From: Spirometra erinaceieuropaei
Lineage: Eukaryota; Platyhelminthes; Cestoda; Diphyllobothriidea; Diphyllobothriidae
DNA: 64,000 bases
Direction of reading: 5' to 3'
NCBI GenBank assembly: GCA_902702965.1
Contig: CACRXP010000012.1
Span: 1,728,684-1,792,683 of the forward strand
This document shows, piece by piece, positions 1-11,687 of this stretch (position 1 is its first letter; every line of letters starts with the position of its first letter). A program made the position numbers and the translations under genes. Under the pieces are notes generated by a model, which made no database searches, was not told where the DNA came from, and saw only the letters and a program-made list of their open reading frames with translations.

Positions 1-1979
1 TGCACCAGATTCGGCAAACCACTCTGGGCATTTTCTGCTGTGACTATGAGTCTTTCGGTCTCATTACCAAGTTTTTATCGCCTAGACAATATGCAGTCGA
101 GACTGCAGGAATCTAAAAGAAGCGGCCTGTGTGTAGGCTATGCAACTGCTTCCCCACCGAAATCTAAATTGCAGACTTGTCTGTTGGCCGAATTGAAGGC
201 TATGTGTTATTTTAGTGAGCCGCACGGCCATTGGTGAAGGCTAACTGGTTCGGTAAACAAAGCCTCAGGTCCCTAAAATAGGTAACCGCCGACTAGCTGT
301 GGCAGTTTTGCTAAGACGCGGGCGTCAGTACATGTCAGATCTATTGTTATGTCCCTTGCCATGGTGGTCGCGGCAATCTGCTCGCTCAGCAAGCGCGGAC
401 AACTACGACGATCTACTCGGTAGAAAACGGACACCTAACACCGGATGTTGGGAAGTACGAACTTTTCCTTATTTCACGGCTATGTTGAAATAGCTCCGAG
501 GGACGCCTATGTGTGGTAAAATGTCGAACTTAAGTGCCGCCTCCGTTTCATCCATCCATCCTGCTAACCTACAGTTTTTGCGAGATTCTGTGAGGCCTTC
601 CGACTACGAAAAATGACAGTAAAGTCGATTAAGAATGATCGCATGAACTACTTGACCCAGATTCAGGAGTAAGGCCCAAAAGTCGGCGAGAGCCGGATAT
701 TAAATCATATTTTATACCAGGCTAGTCGAATGTCTTCGGCACCATCTGTTTCGCCAGATACAAATGATCACAGTTTCTAATAACACGGTCAAGCCCAAGC
801 ACCGGCGTCAGCGTTTCAGATGAACTTCAAACAACGGCTGACCAGTTTCCAGCTACTTCCCTCTTTTTGAACGAAGTTTAGTCTTTCTTCTTCCAGAAAA
901 AAAATTGTTGGCATAATAGCGAGGCTGTTCTCATAGGCTCGCAGATGTCAAGCTGCGTGAGAAGTCGAGACTCGGATGTTCTCGCCCTATGCAGCCTGAA
1001 ACCAAGCCCGCAAATGAAGTACAGTAAACTAGTGTGAAGGGAAACAGCCCGTTCCCGATTTAAAAACTGTTAGCATATCTTGAGATAAGACGGCTGACGC
1101 AGCCTAGAAGGGCTTTTCTTCGTCTGTATCAGATGCAACGACGCCAACTCAGTGGAGGACGATAACGAATTCCAGCACAGTCCCGACTCGACACTGCGTC
1201 GAGTCATCAGAAGCAGGGGAGCAAAACTACTGCCCCTATGAACCCGTGCATGTACACCCGCATAGTTGGCGTTCAACAGGGTTCTAGGCGTTGCCAAGAC
1301 CAATCAGACTGTTGGTTGACTAGCTCTCACAGTCGAACCAGACACAGGGGTGACCGACACCACTACGAAGCCTGGCGTCCCTGTTACACGCCCGCTGCGT
1401 TACCTTCCCAGCGAGCCTTTCTGGACGCACTGAACGTACAGTACTGCAAGATGTTCACGAAAGAGTATTCAGAGTCAGTCCTCCAGTCTCTTGAACACGT
1501 GTCCTAACATCGTCAGTGACTAGTGCCAAGGTTGCTGAGTATTGCAAACTCCTCTCTCTAGTGCCTTCTGTTTTCTGCTTGGTTTGATGATTGCAGCACG
1601 TTGAGCACAGTCACGGCTTAGCAACTACTTCCCCACCCACTTCTCTGACATAACAGTCTGCGAGCCGGTCTTCTTTTCGGCAAGAAGGTACAGGTCTTCG
1701 GGGAAAGGCCTACAATTTCTGTTATAAGAAGGCGGCAAGTGAAAAATGCAACTCCTCGGTGCATTATGTTGCGCAAAAGATGAGCAGTAGTCAGCAAATG
1801 TGCAAATTTCGCCCAGACAAAAATTGACCGACTGGTAAGCCCAGTTTCACATCTGCAAGTAGAAAGGTCAACAAAGGAAGTGAAACACAAGTGGCGTGGG
1901 GACGACCACACGGCGGCGGCAGGGCGAGGAGACAGGGCAAAAGTCAATTTGCAACCTAGGAGAGAGTCGGCGACGGCGG
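1..1979. other. No recognised gene; downstream flank of eIF2B-gamma
   Basis: Mixed-composition DNA with only short open frames (under about 110 codons) that resemble nothing I recognise. The part nearest 1979 should hold the 3' UTR of the minus-strand eIF2B-gamma gene. I did not find a clear AATAAA on that strand close to the stop codon. No repeat family seen elsewhere in the window was identified here. Confidence 0.5.
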
Positions 1980-2139
1980 CTAGACGAGGTCGACATCAAT
2001 TTCGGAGAAACCCAAATTCTCAGCCTGCATCTGCACACGGGCCGGCACCTGTTGACGGGCTGCGACAGTGCAGTCCTTGAGGACACAATGTTCTTCAATC
2101 ACGGCACCCTCTCCGATGAGACAGTTAGTAATTTTGCAT
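1980..2139 (-). CDS. EIF2B3: eIF2B-gamma exon 5 (C-terminus and stop)
   Basis: Codes CKITNCLIGEGAVIEEHCVL, then a short charged tail ending IDVDLV and TAG at 1982-1980. The acceptor is CTCTGCACTCTAG. The ITNC and VIEE blocks are the usual end of the gamma beta-helix. Confidence 0.92.
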
Positions 2140-4411
2140 CTAGAGTGCAGAGAAAAGGTCTCATTAGGCAGAAGTCGGAGAATAGCCCTAGCGCTTGGAC
2201 AACTGCAAAAGATAAGCGTACCCCTCCTTGACTGTTACATCAGGCAGGAGAACGGAGCTGAGAACCCGCGAATCGTCCGCAATTTTGCATCGAGCACTGA
2301 GGATGCAAGAGCGGACCAAAATCCCCTTTCCGAAGACACAGTCAGCACCAACCGAACAATCGGCGACGGGAGCACGTCCAGGAGCATCTTTGGGAGCCGC
2401 GTCCGAAGACTGATCTGGAGAAGGGTATTTCTCGCGGACCTGCGAAGAACAAAAACAGGTCAGGTGGTGGGTGGAATAATTATTAGCTTAACACAGAGTT
2501 TAAGTAAGGCAGAAGCTATCATCGAAGAGGACACAGGGAATGAAATATTTCCTTTAGAAACGGTCCTATCTAGGCGGCTTAGGACCAACCTACGAGGTCA
2601 GCAGAAATAGAATGTGACGCACATTCCACTGGACTGGATGCTCCTGTAGGACAGTGTGAGGTTAATGGATACAGCTTGAAACGAACATGAAGCCCAAAAA
2701 AATAAGGAAAACCAATAAAACGAAAAAAACATGTCTATTTTGAAAAGTATTTGAATTGCATGCTTCCTTAAACAGTTTTAACATTGATTTTGGATGAAAT
2801 ATTATGGAAAAAGTGGCTGAACACAGCAAGCTTACATTAACTCCCCCTAAGGCAAAAAGCCATCACACAAAAATCTCAAAAGCCATCGAATGAATGCATG
2901 TGAAACTGTTCCCTCCAGACAAAGATCGCAAAGTGGTCAGAGAAACTTAGTGTGCCAAGCCGTACCGACTAAGGCAACCTACGTCCCGCAAATTTTTGCA
3001 TTGAAAGACTTCTGCTTTAAAGCTCGTTTCGGGATCTCCGTTGACATTTCTTTGGCCTTGATTTTTATCGAATATACCCAATAAGGCACAAAAATCGTAG
3101 GTATTAAACAGGTGCGTGAAACATGGGGACAGAATATTTCGGACCTGAGGGGTCACTTTTTTATAGAGATCAAATGAGAAATGTCGGTCCTTTGTGATTC
3201 GATGACCAAAGCCGATTTTACAAATTCAAGCAAGTGTAAGTGACAACTTCTATGTAAGGGCTTATTCACAGGTCAACCAACAGTAAGACTGAGTGGTGAA
3301 GAAAGCAGTTATTCCAGCAGGGGACGACCCCGAATGAAGTAAAAATGAATGGCAAGAGCGGCCTGACAGAACATTACTTGTGTTTATTCTTGATAGGAGA
3401 AAACGATGTAGTTTTTCTGAGAAAAATAGGTTGCATACAATAAACATATGCATACCAACTTTAAAGCCTCCAAGTAGCTGGCGGGTGAATCTAATCTCCG
3501 ACAAACTGCTTTGTCCTGGTGTACAATCGTGCACACCTTCAGAGACTTTGGAATTTCGGATTCGTCTAGTTTCAGCTCAGGCGGAAAATCTCCACAGACT
3601 AAATAAGGACATTTTAAGTCAGCAGCGACGTAAACAGATTACGCTGGTTTGTGTCAAACGGACAGGGTCGGTACTGTTCAACATTGACCAGATGCTTCAG
3701 AAAGTTCTTCTTTGCTCCACTGTCATCCCTTCACAAAAGAAGAATAAGAAAGCGGTACGGAGGGACGAACCTGATCCATTCAAGCAACTTCAGCGCGAAG
3801 CTGGAAAAGAGGTAGAACCCCACGTCATGGTAGTCCGAACAAGTGACTAGGTGATTGTGTGAGGCTAACACCTGCTTTGGAAACCGAACCTGTTTCTTCA
3901 TATCCGCGTCGGGAACATACATGACAAGCTGTTCTGACACTTGGTCCACCACAAGTAAGTCATGAGGGGTGGACTTAAGGAGTTTGGGGTCTTTGGTGTA
4001 GGGTGAGACGACAGATATGACAGAGGCCCGCGTGCGCACCATTGCGAGAAAAAGTCGACGCACGTTCAGATCGGTGACGGCCAGATCGCCATACGTAACA
4101 AAGAGGTACTGTGACGTTATGCGGTCGCGAATACGATAGATGCATTCCGGAAGGCTCAAAGTTGCAGGAACCTCAACGAAAGCCAAGCGCGACGAGGTGT
4201 CAGTCGTTGAGTCTTTGAGACCTTTCTCAAGTTGGGCCGCTTGATTCGGTCGGCAGAGGATAATGACGTCGAGGATTCCCGCTGAACGGAACACGTTAAG
4301 CAGGTTCGAGAGAACAGTGCGTTTCGATAGAGGCAAGTGGCTGGATAGGCCGCTTGCAAGTAGCTGTCGTAGATGCACTGAGTCTTGGTGTGCTAAAATT
4401 ACGGCCTGCAT
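1980..4411 (-). CDS. EIF2B3: Translation initiation factor eIF2B subunit gamma (5 exons)
   Basis: eIF2B is the guanine-nucleotide exchange factor for eIF2 in the cytosol; gamma pairs with epsilon in its catalytic arm. Exons on the minus strand are 4411-3771, 3728-3643, 3598-3456, 2439-2222 and 2139-1980. All introns are GT..AG and phases fit (2, 1, 0, 2), giving 415 codons plus a TAG stop; human gamma is about 450. Residues 1-214 form the pyrophosphorylase-like domain: start MQAVILAHQ, then LFVTYGDLAVTDLN, then CSDYHDVGFYLFSS. Residues about 262-286 match the family segment before the beta-helix (VCTIVHQDKAVCRRLDSPAS). Residues about 310-400 are the hexapeptide left-handed beta-helix (GADCVFGKGI, KITNCLIGEGAVIEEH, VLKDC). 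The start is the first Met of the conserved N-terminus; upstream codons read poorly. Family identity is confident; exact exon edges are inferred from splice consensus and phase. Confidence 0.93.
2222..2439 (-). CDS. EIF2B3: eIF2B-gamma exon 4 (beta-helix, first part)
   Basis: Begins after a pyrimidine-rich acceptor (TTCTTCGCAG) and ends at AAGGAGG before donor GTACGC. It codes a variable linker rich in D, S and P, then hexapeptide-repeat sequence (VGADCVFGKGILVRSCI, then CKIADDSRVLSSVLL). The intron after it is 82 bp (2221-2140). Confidence 0.92.
3456..3598 (-). CDS. EIF2B3: eIF2B-gamma exon 3
   Basis: Codes 47 whole codons with the family-typical segment VCTIVHQDKAVCRRLDSPAS followed by YLEALKL. 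It ends in phase 0 before donor GTATGC at 3455. The following intron is 1,016 bp (3455-2440). Confidence 0.88.
3643..3728 (-). CDS. EIF2B3: eIF2B-gamma exon 2 (86 bp)
   Basis: Flanked by a 42-bp intron (3770-3729, pyrimidine-rich, ending GAAG) and a 44-bp intron (3642-3599, ending TTTAG). It codes 28 whole codons including KNFLKHLVNVEQYRPC. Phases 2 in and 1 out match both neighbours, and without these splices the frame hits stops. This part of the family is poorly conserved, so the evidence is mainly splice signals and frame. Confidence 0.8.
3771..4411 (-). CDS. EIF2B3: eIF2B-gamma exon 1
   Basis: Codes residues 1-213 plus two bases of codon 214. It starts at ATG 4411-4409 and ends ATCAG before the donor GTTCGT at 3770. 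It covers almost the whole nucleotidyltransferase-like domain. The open frame runs on past the donor for a few codons that do not resemble the family, which supports splicing here. Confidence 0.92.
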
Positions 4412-6899
4412 GATGCGGCAGACCTCCAAGAAAAAAAAACAAATGGCGGATGAATAAATGTGAAGTCTCAATGTAGGTTATCTTACAGTTATCTAGGCCA
4501 AATCGAAAATGCCAGCTATGACGTGACATGTAATAGGAAAAACTGTTTTTCGGTCTGTAGATATGACGGTCGTAGTTTTTGGAGGACCTCTCACTAGCCC
4601 TTTGGGAAGACATTTATAGCGTGTCAATAAAAGCATAGAGAAAACAAATTTCACTTTTACTACTGCTTAGGTAGAGTACTTTGCATGGCCATGTGATGAC
4701 GCAATTTTGGGGAGCATAATTCACGCTAGGGAAGTTGATTTAAAGATTCGTCGTTTGATATTTCCACTACCTAAAGTCTAGTCCGGTCTCTACTGGAGGC
4801 ACCTTTAAGTGGCTAATAACGGTCTTGTGGGGAAACTCCACATCAATACTAGCAGCGTGTGGAAGAATATGCGTATAAACTATCTCATCCATCAGAGTTG
4901 CAAACACATTCCGTATCCAGTACTCTAGTCCCATCCGCGCAAGCCCCATCAATACAACCTGCTTTAATAATTAAAGCGCATTCCGAGTTAATAAGGTGAT
5001 CAACGGAAACATGCACGTACACTATAAAACCGTAAAACGTGCTCTACGCAAGAGTAAAGCCAAAGCAAACTTCAGGACAAACAATACTAGAAGTTTTAAT
5101 GAGTAAAATAATATACTCTGTCGTCAGTCCTTCCACAAGTTTGACTTAAGTGTACCTTCACCTTATTCGGCAGTATACTGCGCTCCTGTAGGGCCTTAGG
5201 AGCCGCATGGGTAATCTTCCCTAACGGAAAAATCCGCGAATTTGCAGTCTGAATCGGCAGGCACAAAAGGTAACCGCAAGTTATCGCACACAAAACCGGG
5301 AAAGGACGTCTGGCCAGTTATCATCTCTAGTCCGATTTCCAGACGCCTTGACACAACCATGCAAATAATCCTACAGGGACAGAAGGGAGTGATGGCGACG
5401 CTGTAAAGATCTCGTCTGTATTAATTGATGTGTGCTTTACAAATTCATCCGACGCGAATGAAAAAATGAAAGCAGCTGGGTTTACCCGGCACTTTTATGC
5501 AAGCAATTGCGCAGATGACTGTAAATCCAGGAGCTAAAAAACCATGACCAGGAATTTGTGGTTAGGCCTGAGTATCCAGTCATCTGCAAGAACAGTCGCG
5601 ACCACCGAGACACAACAGACAGGCCGACGGGCGGTTCCGCTTGATGATTATTGGCGCCTGCGGCGCGTAATATCTGGAACTGACCCGTCTAGCTACTTTG
5701 TTTGATACCACAAGTCAACATATCTGGGTAGAATACTAATGAAGTAAACTAAGACGCAGCTAAAGAGATGGAGTGAAGTTGAGGGGGAAACAGTCGAAAG
5801 TAGCCTTACCAAGTTAGGAAGAAGTCATATAAATGCTAATAGAGTGGGTGGCGGAGAGGTTTAGCGAGCCTAATAAGACAAATGTAAATACTCTAAGAAA
5901 ACAGACGACACACAAAGGAACTTTGAGCTAAATAAATCAGTAGATCTAGCAAATGAAAGTTCTCTTAGTATTGGAGAACAGAATGAGTATCCCGAAAATG
6001 ATAGAGACCATGCGAGAACATCGAAGTACTTTTTTGACTTTTCTACTGCAATATCAGCCTAGTAAAATACAAGTGACAATAATCACGTTCATTCTGCTTA
6101 CGAGATTTATTTTTCCACCTATTTTTTTAGCCTTTTCTCACCATTGCAAATTGTTAAATAGTGTTCCTTTTGGATCTGTGTTGTACGCTGCGTGATGTCA
6201 GTGGATTTACTGCAAATTGTCAATGCACTATTGAATTTCAATTGGCACTGAGACACTTCCTGCCGATTCAAAACCAGCGCATAGCAGTTCGTTATGCAGA
6301 GAGTTAGCTGGACGTTAGCAACAAACTGCAGGCTTATAAATTTGGAGTGTGCTGTTGGCGTGTTTTTGAAATAGAGCAACAATTTTTTGTTTTTTCCCTC
6401 CAGTCACGTGAACACTTATTAATTGCATACCCCAGTCTTGTTCCTTTGTTTTAATTGATCTATTCCTATGAGGTCGTCTTTACAGTACGCTAGTACCTTT
6501 TTAAAGGAGCCTAAACCCTGCGAAATTTCTGCATCGATTTTTCCGCCTCCTGATCATGACTCTAGTGGTTTGCGGCTAATTTGTCGTTTCTACGATTGTC
6601 CTGCGTTGGCGTTCTCACGCTCCCAAACGCAACGAACTCACCGTGCCAGCAGCAGTTACACTCTGACAACTGGTCCGGTTTCTCGTCCTTCCTCGTTGGC
6701 CTTCCCACGCTCCTATCAGTAAAGGCCAATATTTCGAAAGCAACATCGCTGTGTATGGCAAGTTGCGCTTAAACGCCAGCCAAAAAACAAGTTGCCATTC
6801 CCGGGTTTTCTGTCGACTAACTGTCGATCGATATTTAACAGAGCCCATGATATGAAATTACTTCTGTCAACCAAAGAACATGGCAAAACAGGAGTAATT
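4412..6899. other. No recognised gene between eIF2B-gamma and a decayed LINE
   Basis: Contains the promoter side of the minus-strand eIF2B-gamma gene next to 4411. Otherwise there are only short open frames with no family resemblance and no clear repeat. The stretch 6100-6900 is AT-rich. Confidence 0.4.
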
Positions 6900-6917
6900 T
6901 GCCTTCAGTAGACGTGG

Positions 6918-7624
6918 TTGAATAGCCATATTGACTCGGAACTAATCACTTCTTCGTCATTTTGTTGTTTTCGAAATGATAGACCATCTCCAACAGGCAG
7001 TAGAAGTGGAGGAGTGGCCAGTTTTGTCAATCAAGACTGGTGTATTAATTGTAAGCCCCTGTTTTCATATTCTGGTGATTTAATTGATGTCATTGTTGTT
7101 ATCTGTAAGCCCTATTTGTTAAATAGCTTTAAGGGTATCATATTTGTCAATATTTACATCCCCCTTCCACAAATAAATGCTCTCTGGGGCGTTTTTGACT
7201 TTCTGACAAAAAAAAACTTGCTTCATTATCCTCAGACCATCTTATTCTTTTGTGCGGTGATTTTAACCGTGCGAGCTTTCGGCCCATTACCCTTCTGGGT
7301 TTTGATGACCTTGTTTCATTCAATGCACGGGCTGATGCCCCTCTTGATCACATCTTTACCAATTACCCAAAGCTTTTTTGTATTAAAAATAGACCTCCGC
7401 TTTCCAGGTCTGATCGCTCAGTGCTACTAGGACTTCCAAAAGTCTATTCCACCTCTAAGCATCAACTGCTTACAAAACCAGAGAGGAAAATTACTGTTCG
7501 AGACACATCCGCAGATAAGAGTTCGATTACTAGTACCATCCCAACTTTCCTAGCACTACAAAATGCTGAATTATGCTCTAACAATCTTACACTATTTTTG
7601 AATCACATTTTTGATATTTGTTGA
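6918..7624 (+). pseudogene. Broken LINE endonuclease (APE-like) region
   Basis: Homology is split over two frames. The first (6918 to about 7210) carries RSGGVASFVNQDWC, typical of the exonuclease-endonuclease fold of LINEs. The second (from about 7250) carries CGDFN, the conserved GDFN motif, then PLDHIFTN. The N-terminal part with the first catalytic residues is missing. The frame change near 7210 falls at a run of A's. It is non-functional as written. Confidence 0.75.
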
Positions 7625-7639
7625 ACCCATGAAACTGTT

Positions 7640-9330
7640 ATGATCAGGCCTGACAGAATAGCCTCACCATACCTCAAACACTTGAGACGTCGCAAAGAAG
7701 CCTTCTACAAACTAGGTCAACGTGACAAGGTGAAGGATATAAATGTTTTAATAAAGAAGGAAATTGCCAGACTTAACGGTTTATTCGTTAGTCAACTTTT
7801 TTCTTCTTCATCCACCCCTTCCTCTCCTTTTCCTTCTGCTGAACTGTGGAGGAATCTCAAGCGTCTCACTGGTCAACGTAATATACTTGAACTCATTGAT
7901 GTAGATTTAAAATCTTTAAATCGAAATTTTATCTGTGTTTTTAACGACTCCCATTCTCGCCCAAACGAAATTTACCTACCACCATGCGACTTTACTTTTG
8001 TGACTGTGACAACAGTGGAACAACATCTCAAAAAGGTTCGCAGGTCAACGGCGGCTGGGCCGGGCGGTGTCTCTCCTTTTCTCCTTAAGTCTTGCTGTTC
8101 GCAGATAACTCCCGTCTTGACCCACCTTGTTAATCTATCCTTCATAGAGTCCAAGATTCCTGTCGCCTGGCGTACAGTAAGAATTACTCCAATCGCTAAA
8201 AAATATTTAACTTTTGCTCCTAAATCTTTCCGTCCTATTGCCTGCTCTTCTGTACTCCTGAAACTTACTGAACGAGTTGCATTAGATTCCCTTCAGTACT
8301 CCTCCGTCAATTTTTCTGATCCTCTACAATTTGCATAAAAGACAAAGCGTAGCACCTTGGATGCTGTTACTTTAGTTGTCCATTCAGCTTTGAGAGACTT
8401 AGACAAGGGAATGCCGTGCATATGCATGTGCTTTTCTCAACTACTCATCCGCCTTCAACACTATTCCGCGCCAACTCCTACTGGCCAAAGCAGCTGCGTG
8501 TGACGCTCCGAGCTGGATTGTTTCTTGGCTTAGAGATTATTTTTCCTGCCGTACTCAGTTTGTCCAGTCTGGAAAGAGAAAATCTTCTATTCTTCCAAAT
8601 AATTGTGGAGTTCTACAAGGTTCCATCTTATCCCCTCATCTTTTCTCCCTACATACTGATGATTTGAGATCGCCAAACGACTGCCTGTATGTTTAGTTGG
8701 CCGATGACATGGTCGTAGGCCACCCACTCAAAAACCTGACTCATTTGCAGTCTTTAAAGGATGGCTTAGATCACGTCTCCGCATGGTCTTCGAATAATGG
8801 ACTCCTACTCAACAATCAGAAATCAGTACAGTGTGTGTTTCGATTGCAACCCTCTCCCATTCCTGAACCTTTGGATATTCTTCCCAATGAGGTATCTTCT
8901 TTCCGGTACCTAGGTGTTACTTTATCCTCAAATCTCTCTTTCTCTCTTCATATGGAAACCCTTTTAACAAAAATTCAAAAACTCGTTTATTAGATTCGTC
9001 GTCTACGTTCATATCACACACCCCAGTCCTTAATCTGGCAATTCATAGATGGCCGTATTCTTCCACTCATTCTCCAGTTATTTTTCCAGCTTAACTTAAA
9101 AAAGATCTAATTATTTTTAAACGTGTCATTCGAATGCTCGCCTCTGCTGCAGGTGTTTCCTATCATATTTTAGTTGATATCATCGAGCAGCGACACTTCA
9201 ATACGGTGGAGCAAATTGCTGACCGAATTCTGAATGCCCCCATCCATCCCCTCATAATGAGTTAATGGCTGCGAACTCCTTACACCCTATGCGTCGATGC
9301 TCCCGCCACATCCCTTGTCGCACTTCGGCT
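7640..9330 (+). pseudogene. Broken LINE reverse transcriptase (family A)
   Basis: The frame 7640-8338 carries the fingers region (STAAGPGGVSPFLLKSC, SFRPIACSS) and stops at TAA where the sister copy reads on. The palm is scattered over other frames; ADDMVVGHPL at about 8699 retains the catalytic DD. The frame then continues through LPNEVSSFRYLGVTLSSNLS to a stop at 8993. The sister element on the minus strand at 28550-30004 keeps most of this as one frame, so the breaks here are post-insertion decay. Confidence 0.85.
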
Positions 9331-9559
9331 TATCAGAATTCCATACTGCCATTTCTACCCCCGTATCTCACCTGCAAAGATGCTGAAAAACAAAGGCTGA
9401 AACTCGATCTTGCACCTTAAAGTCCTTTTTTCTTCATATATAATTATGTCCACCTGTCCAATTCCTGTTAATCTCTATGGTAACCCCTGTGTACTGGAGA
9501 ACCGTTTTTGCTGAAAAGTTTGAATGTTATTTTCAAAATAAAGCATTCCTCTCTCTCTC

Positions 9560-10828
9560 AATGAAGAACTAATTAAGGCAGTTACTTGAGGTTCACAACC
9601 CCCTATACGACTGCCAATGGGGGCCCTTGAAAGGATAGTACACTACGACCAGTTTGCTAAAAACTCTTTACACCTTCGCTCCAGCTCTCGAGAATAGACA
9701 TGCGGCCTACATAGTGTCTTCCAGAAGGCCCTCGTTAATGATGCTTGCTAAGGTCTGATGCGCAAACTCCAACACGCACATGATGGCAGTAGTTTTTGTT
9801 TTTCTGTGACTACTTCTGTTTGTTTTCTGATTATGAACATGCTTAACTGCAGAGTTTCTGTAGCGCAACCGTTATAGCAAAGTGACAAGCGCCTTGTCTA
9901 AATAATGAAGTCCGTACGCTGCTAGCGATTACAATCCTTACGCATGTGATCATTGTCTGAACTAGTCGATCAGAATGATAATGTGGACAGCGTTGGTACG
10001 CTCGAGATAACCGTTAAAAAAGAAAGAAACGCTATCGGAAACTGTTCAAAAAGCGAGAAACTTTGGAACACTCATACTCATGAGTCATCTAATACCTTGG
10101 CAAACTGTACCAATCTGCTTTTTGTCACTTTCAGGTTTATGACAGCGTCGACGTTAGAGTAAAATAAATGATCGCATTAGAGATATTAGTAGTTAATGGA
10201 CTAACTGATCTGAGCCGCTATCCATGGGTTGAACGTTTTGTCACCGCAATATTTTTAAGTATGGCCACGACCATTTCAGACTAGACGTCGTTAATATTAG
10301 ACACTAGAAGGACTGATCAATTGGCATTTGTTGTCGGGCTACGGCTTTCTTCAGTCATTCATTCAGACAGTTCATCTTCTATGACTGTAGAGGTTTACTG
10401 TCCAAACATGAGTATACGGTGGGCACAGACGTTCGTGAAAATTTAGTGTATGCCAAACCGTCCCTAGACACTGTCAGAAAACTGGAAAACCCTCCCAAAT
10501 ACCACATGTCACTGTCTTAGTGCCTAAGCCGACGTGGGGTCGACGAGTTCGTTGTCCAATCAGAGGGCCGTTTATCTTCTAATTTTGGTGCCATCCGTTG
10601 GTAACATTGCAAGTCGCTGTAATACAGATGGCGTGAGTACGTTCTTTATATATATCACAATGCAGAGAAAGTCGTACGTATAAACTGTTCTCAGTTATCT
10701 TTTCCGGGGCGAAGGAGCCCAAACCGAGAAATTGGCCATCTCGTCCACTTTAAGTCATCTTCGACAAATTAAAACAGGGTGATACCTTCTTGTTAACTCA
10801 CATCTGTTGTTAATCCCACATTTAACCT
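9560..10828. other. No recognised gene
   Basis: Follows the LINE tail. It contains only short open frames such as 9953-10162, with no recognisable product or repeat. Confidence 0.4.
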
Positions 10829-10940
10829 ATAGTAAGTGACCGATTACATGAAATGTCGACGGAAATCCAGAAATGCGATTTCGATTTGGAAAGACTACAT
10901 AGGTAAGGTTGTAATATTGATATTTCTGACTCGAGGGATT
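10829..10940 (+). repeat. Fragment of the TA-flanked foldback element (one arm)
   Basis: The segment starting GTAAGTGACC and followed by GATTACATGAAATGTCGACG and a run ending GGTAAGGTTGTAATATTGAT matches the outer arm of the foldback elements at 60241-61234 and 55772-56959. No matching right arm was seen nearby, so this is probably a solo, decayed arm. Confidence 0.6.
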
Positions 10941-11687
10941 TTGGCTGCGGACTGTGCTTATTAATAGCAATAATAATTTTTCTTAATGCCAGTTTGCAGG
11001 CACAGTTAAAGTAAAGAAAAGCACAGTCGGGCTAACAGTGAAAAAACTCCTTATGATTAATTACTGAGAGTGGTGTTTTTGTAGTTTGGGTGATTCAGGA
11101 GAAAAAGAACTGCTGCACATTAAATGACGTCAGTCCAGAAAGGGATGGGTAACACTGATTCGGATATTTTAATCGTAATAACTTTAGTCTTCAATTTGTT
11201 CTCAATTCCAGTACCAAATGGACCAAACGGAACCACTTTAGAATCGTTGTTCGCTGGCACTGAAGAAATTGTTAGTGGTGAGGACGGCCAGGGGGATCAG
11301 AGCACACGAACTCCATCACTACGGCAAATTAAATTGGTGGATTAAGCCCCCAAAATATGTTGGGGGTTTTCCCAATACAAAAACGAGCAATAATTTCCTT
11401 AAAGGAAGAATAATTTTGCAGACCCTTTGCACTACTTGGTAGGTAGCTTCAAATTGTCATTTTGTCCACAGACAGAATCGACGATGTTAAAGGAAACGTG
11501 CCAGAGGAAGAAATAAGAGACAGCACGGTGATTATTGCGTCGGATGGGGGAGGGGTCGGATTAAAAGCAGGATTGCTTAAGATCTTGAACAGTAAAAATA
11601 GTCCCTTTTGTAGCCGACAAAACCACAAGGGATCATGGCCTGTAAGCTCACAACGTTTCTGGTAGGTCAAGCATTGGCGATCCGAGG
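10941..11687. other. No recognised gene
   Basis: Contains short open frames (for example 11124-11345 and 11462-11665) that resemble nothing I know. Nothing else was seen. Confidence 0.35.

Larger units (their letters stand above)
6900..9559 (+). mobile_element. Decayed non-LTR retrotransposon (LINE), family A
   Basis: Endonuclease and reverse-transcriptase homology runs 5' to 3', ending in a 3' UTR with AATAAAGCATTCCT and a short CT repeat at about 9550-9559. The same 3' end occurs on the minus strand at 28310-28380 in the second family A copy, which shares the RT body. Family features resemble the jockey superfamily; the exact clade cannot be named from sequence alone. The 5' limit is approximate. 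Confidence 0.85.

Noticed and set aside
2068..2610. Plus-strand open frame of 180 codons
   Set aside because: It is antisense to eIF2B-gamma exons 4 and 5, whose minus-strand protein is clearly conserved.
3380..3850. Plus-strand open frame of 156 codons
   Set aside because: It is antisense to eIF2B-gamma exons 1-3 and their introns, with no family resemblance of its own.
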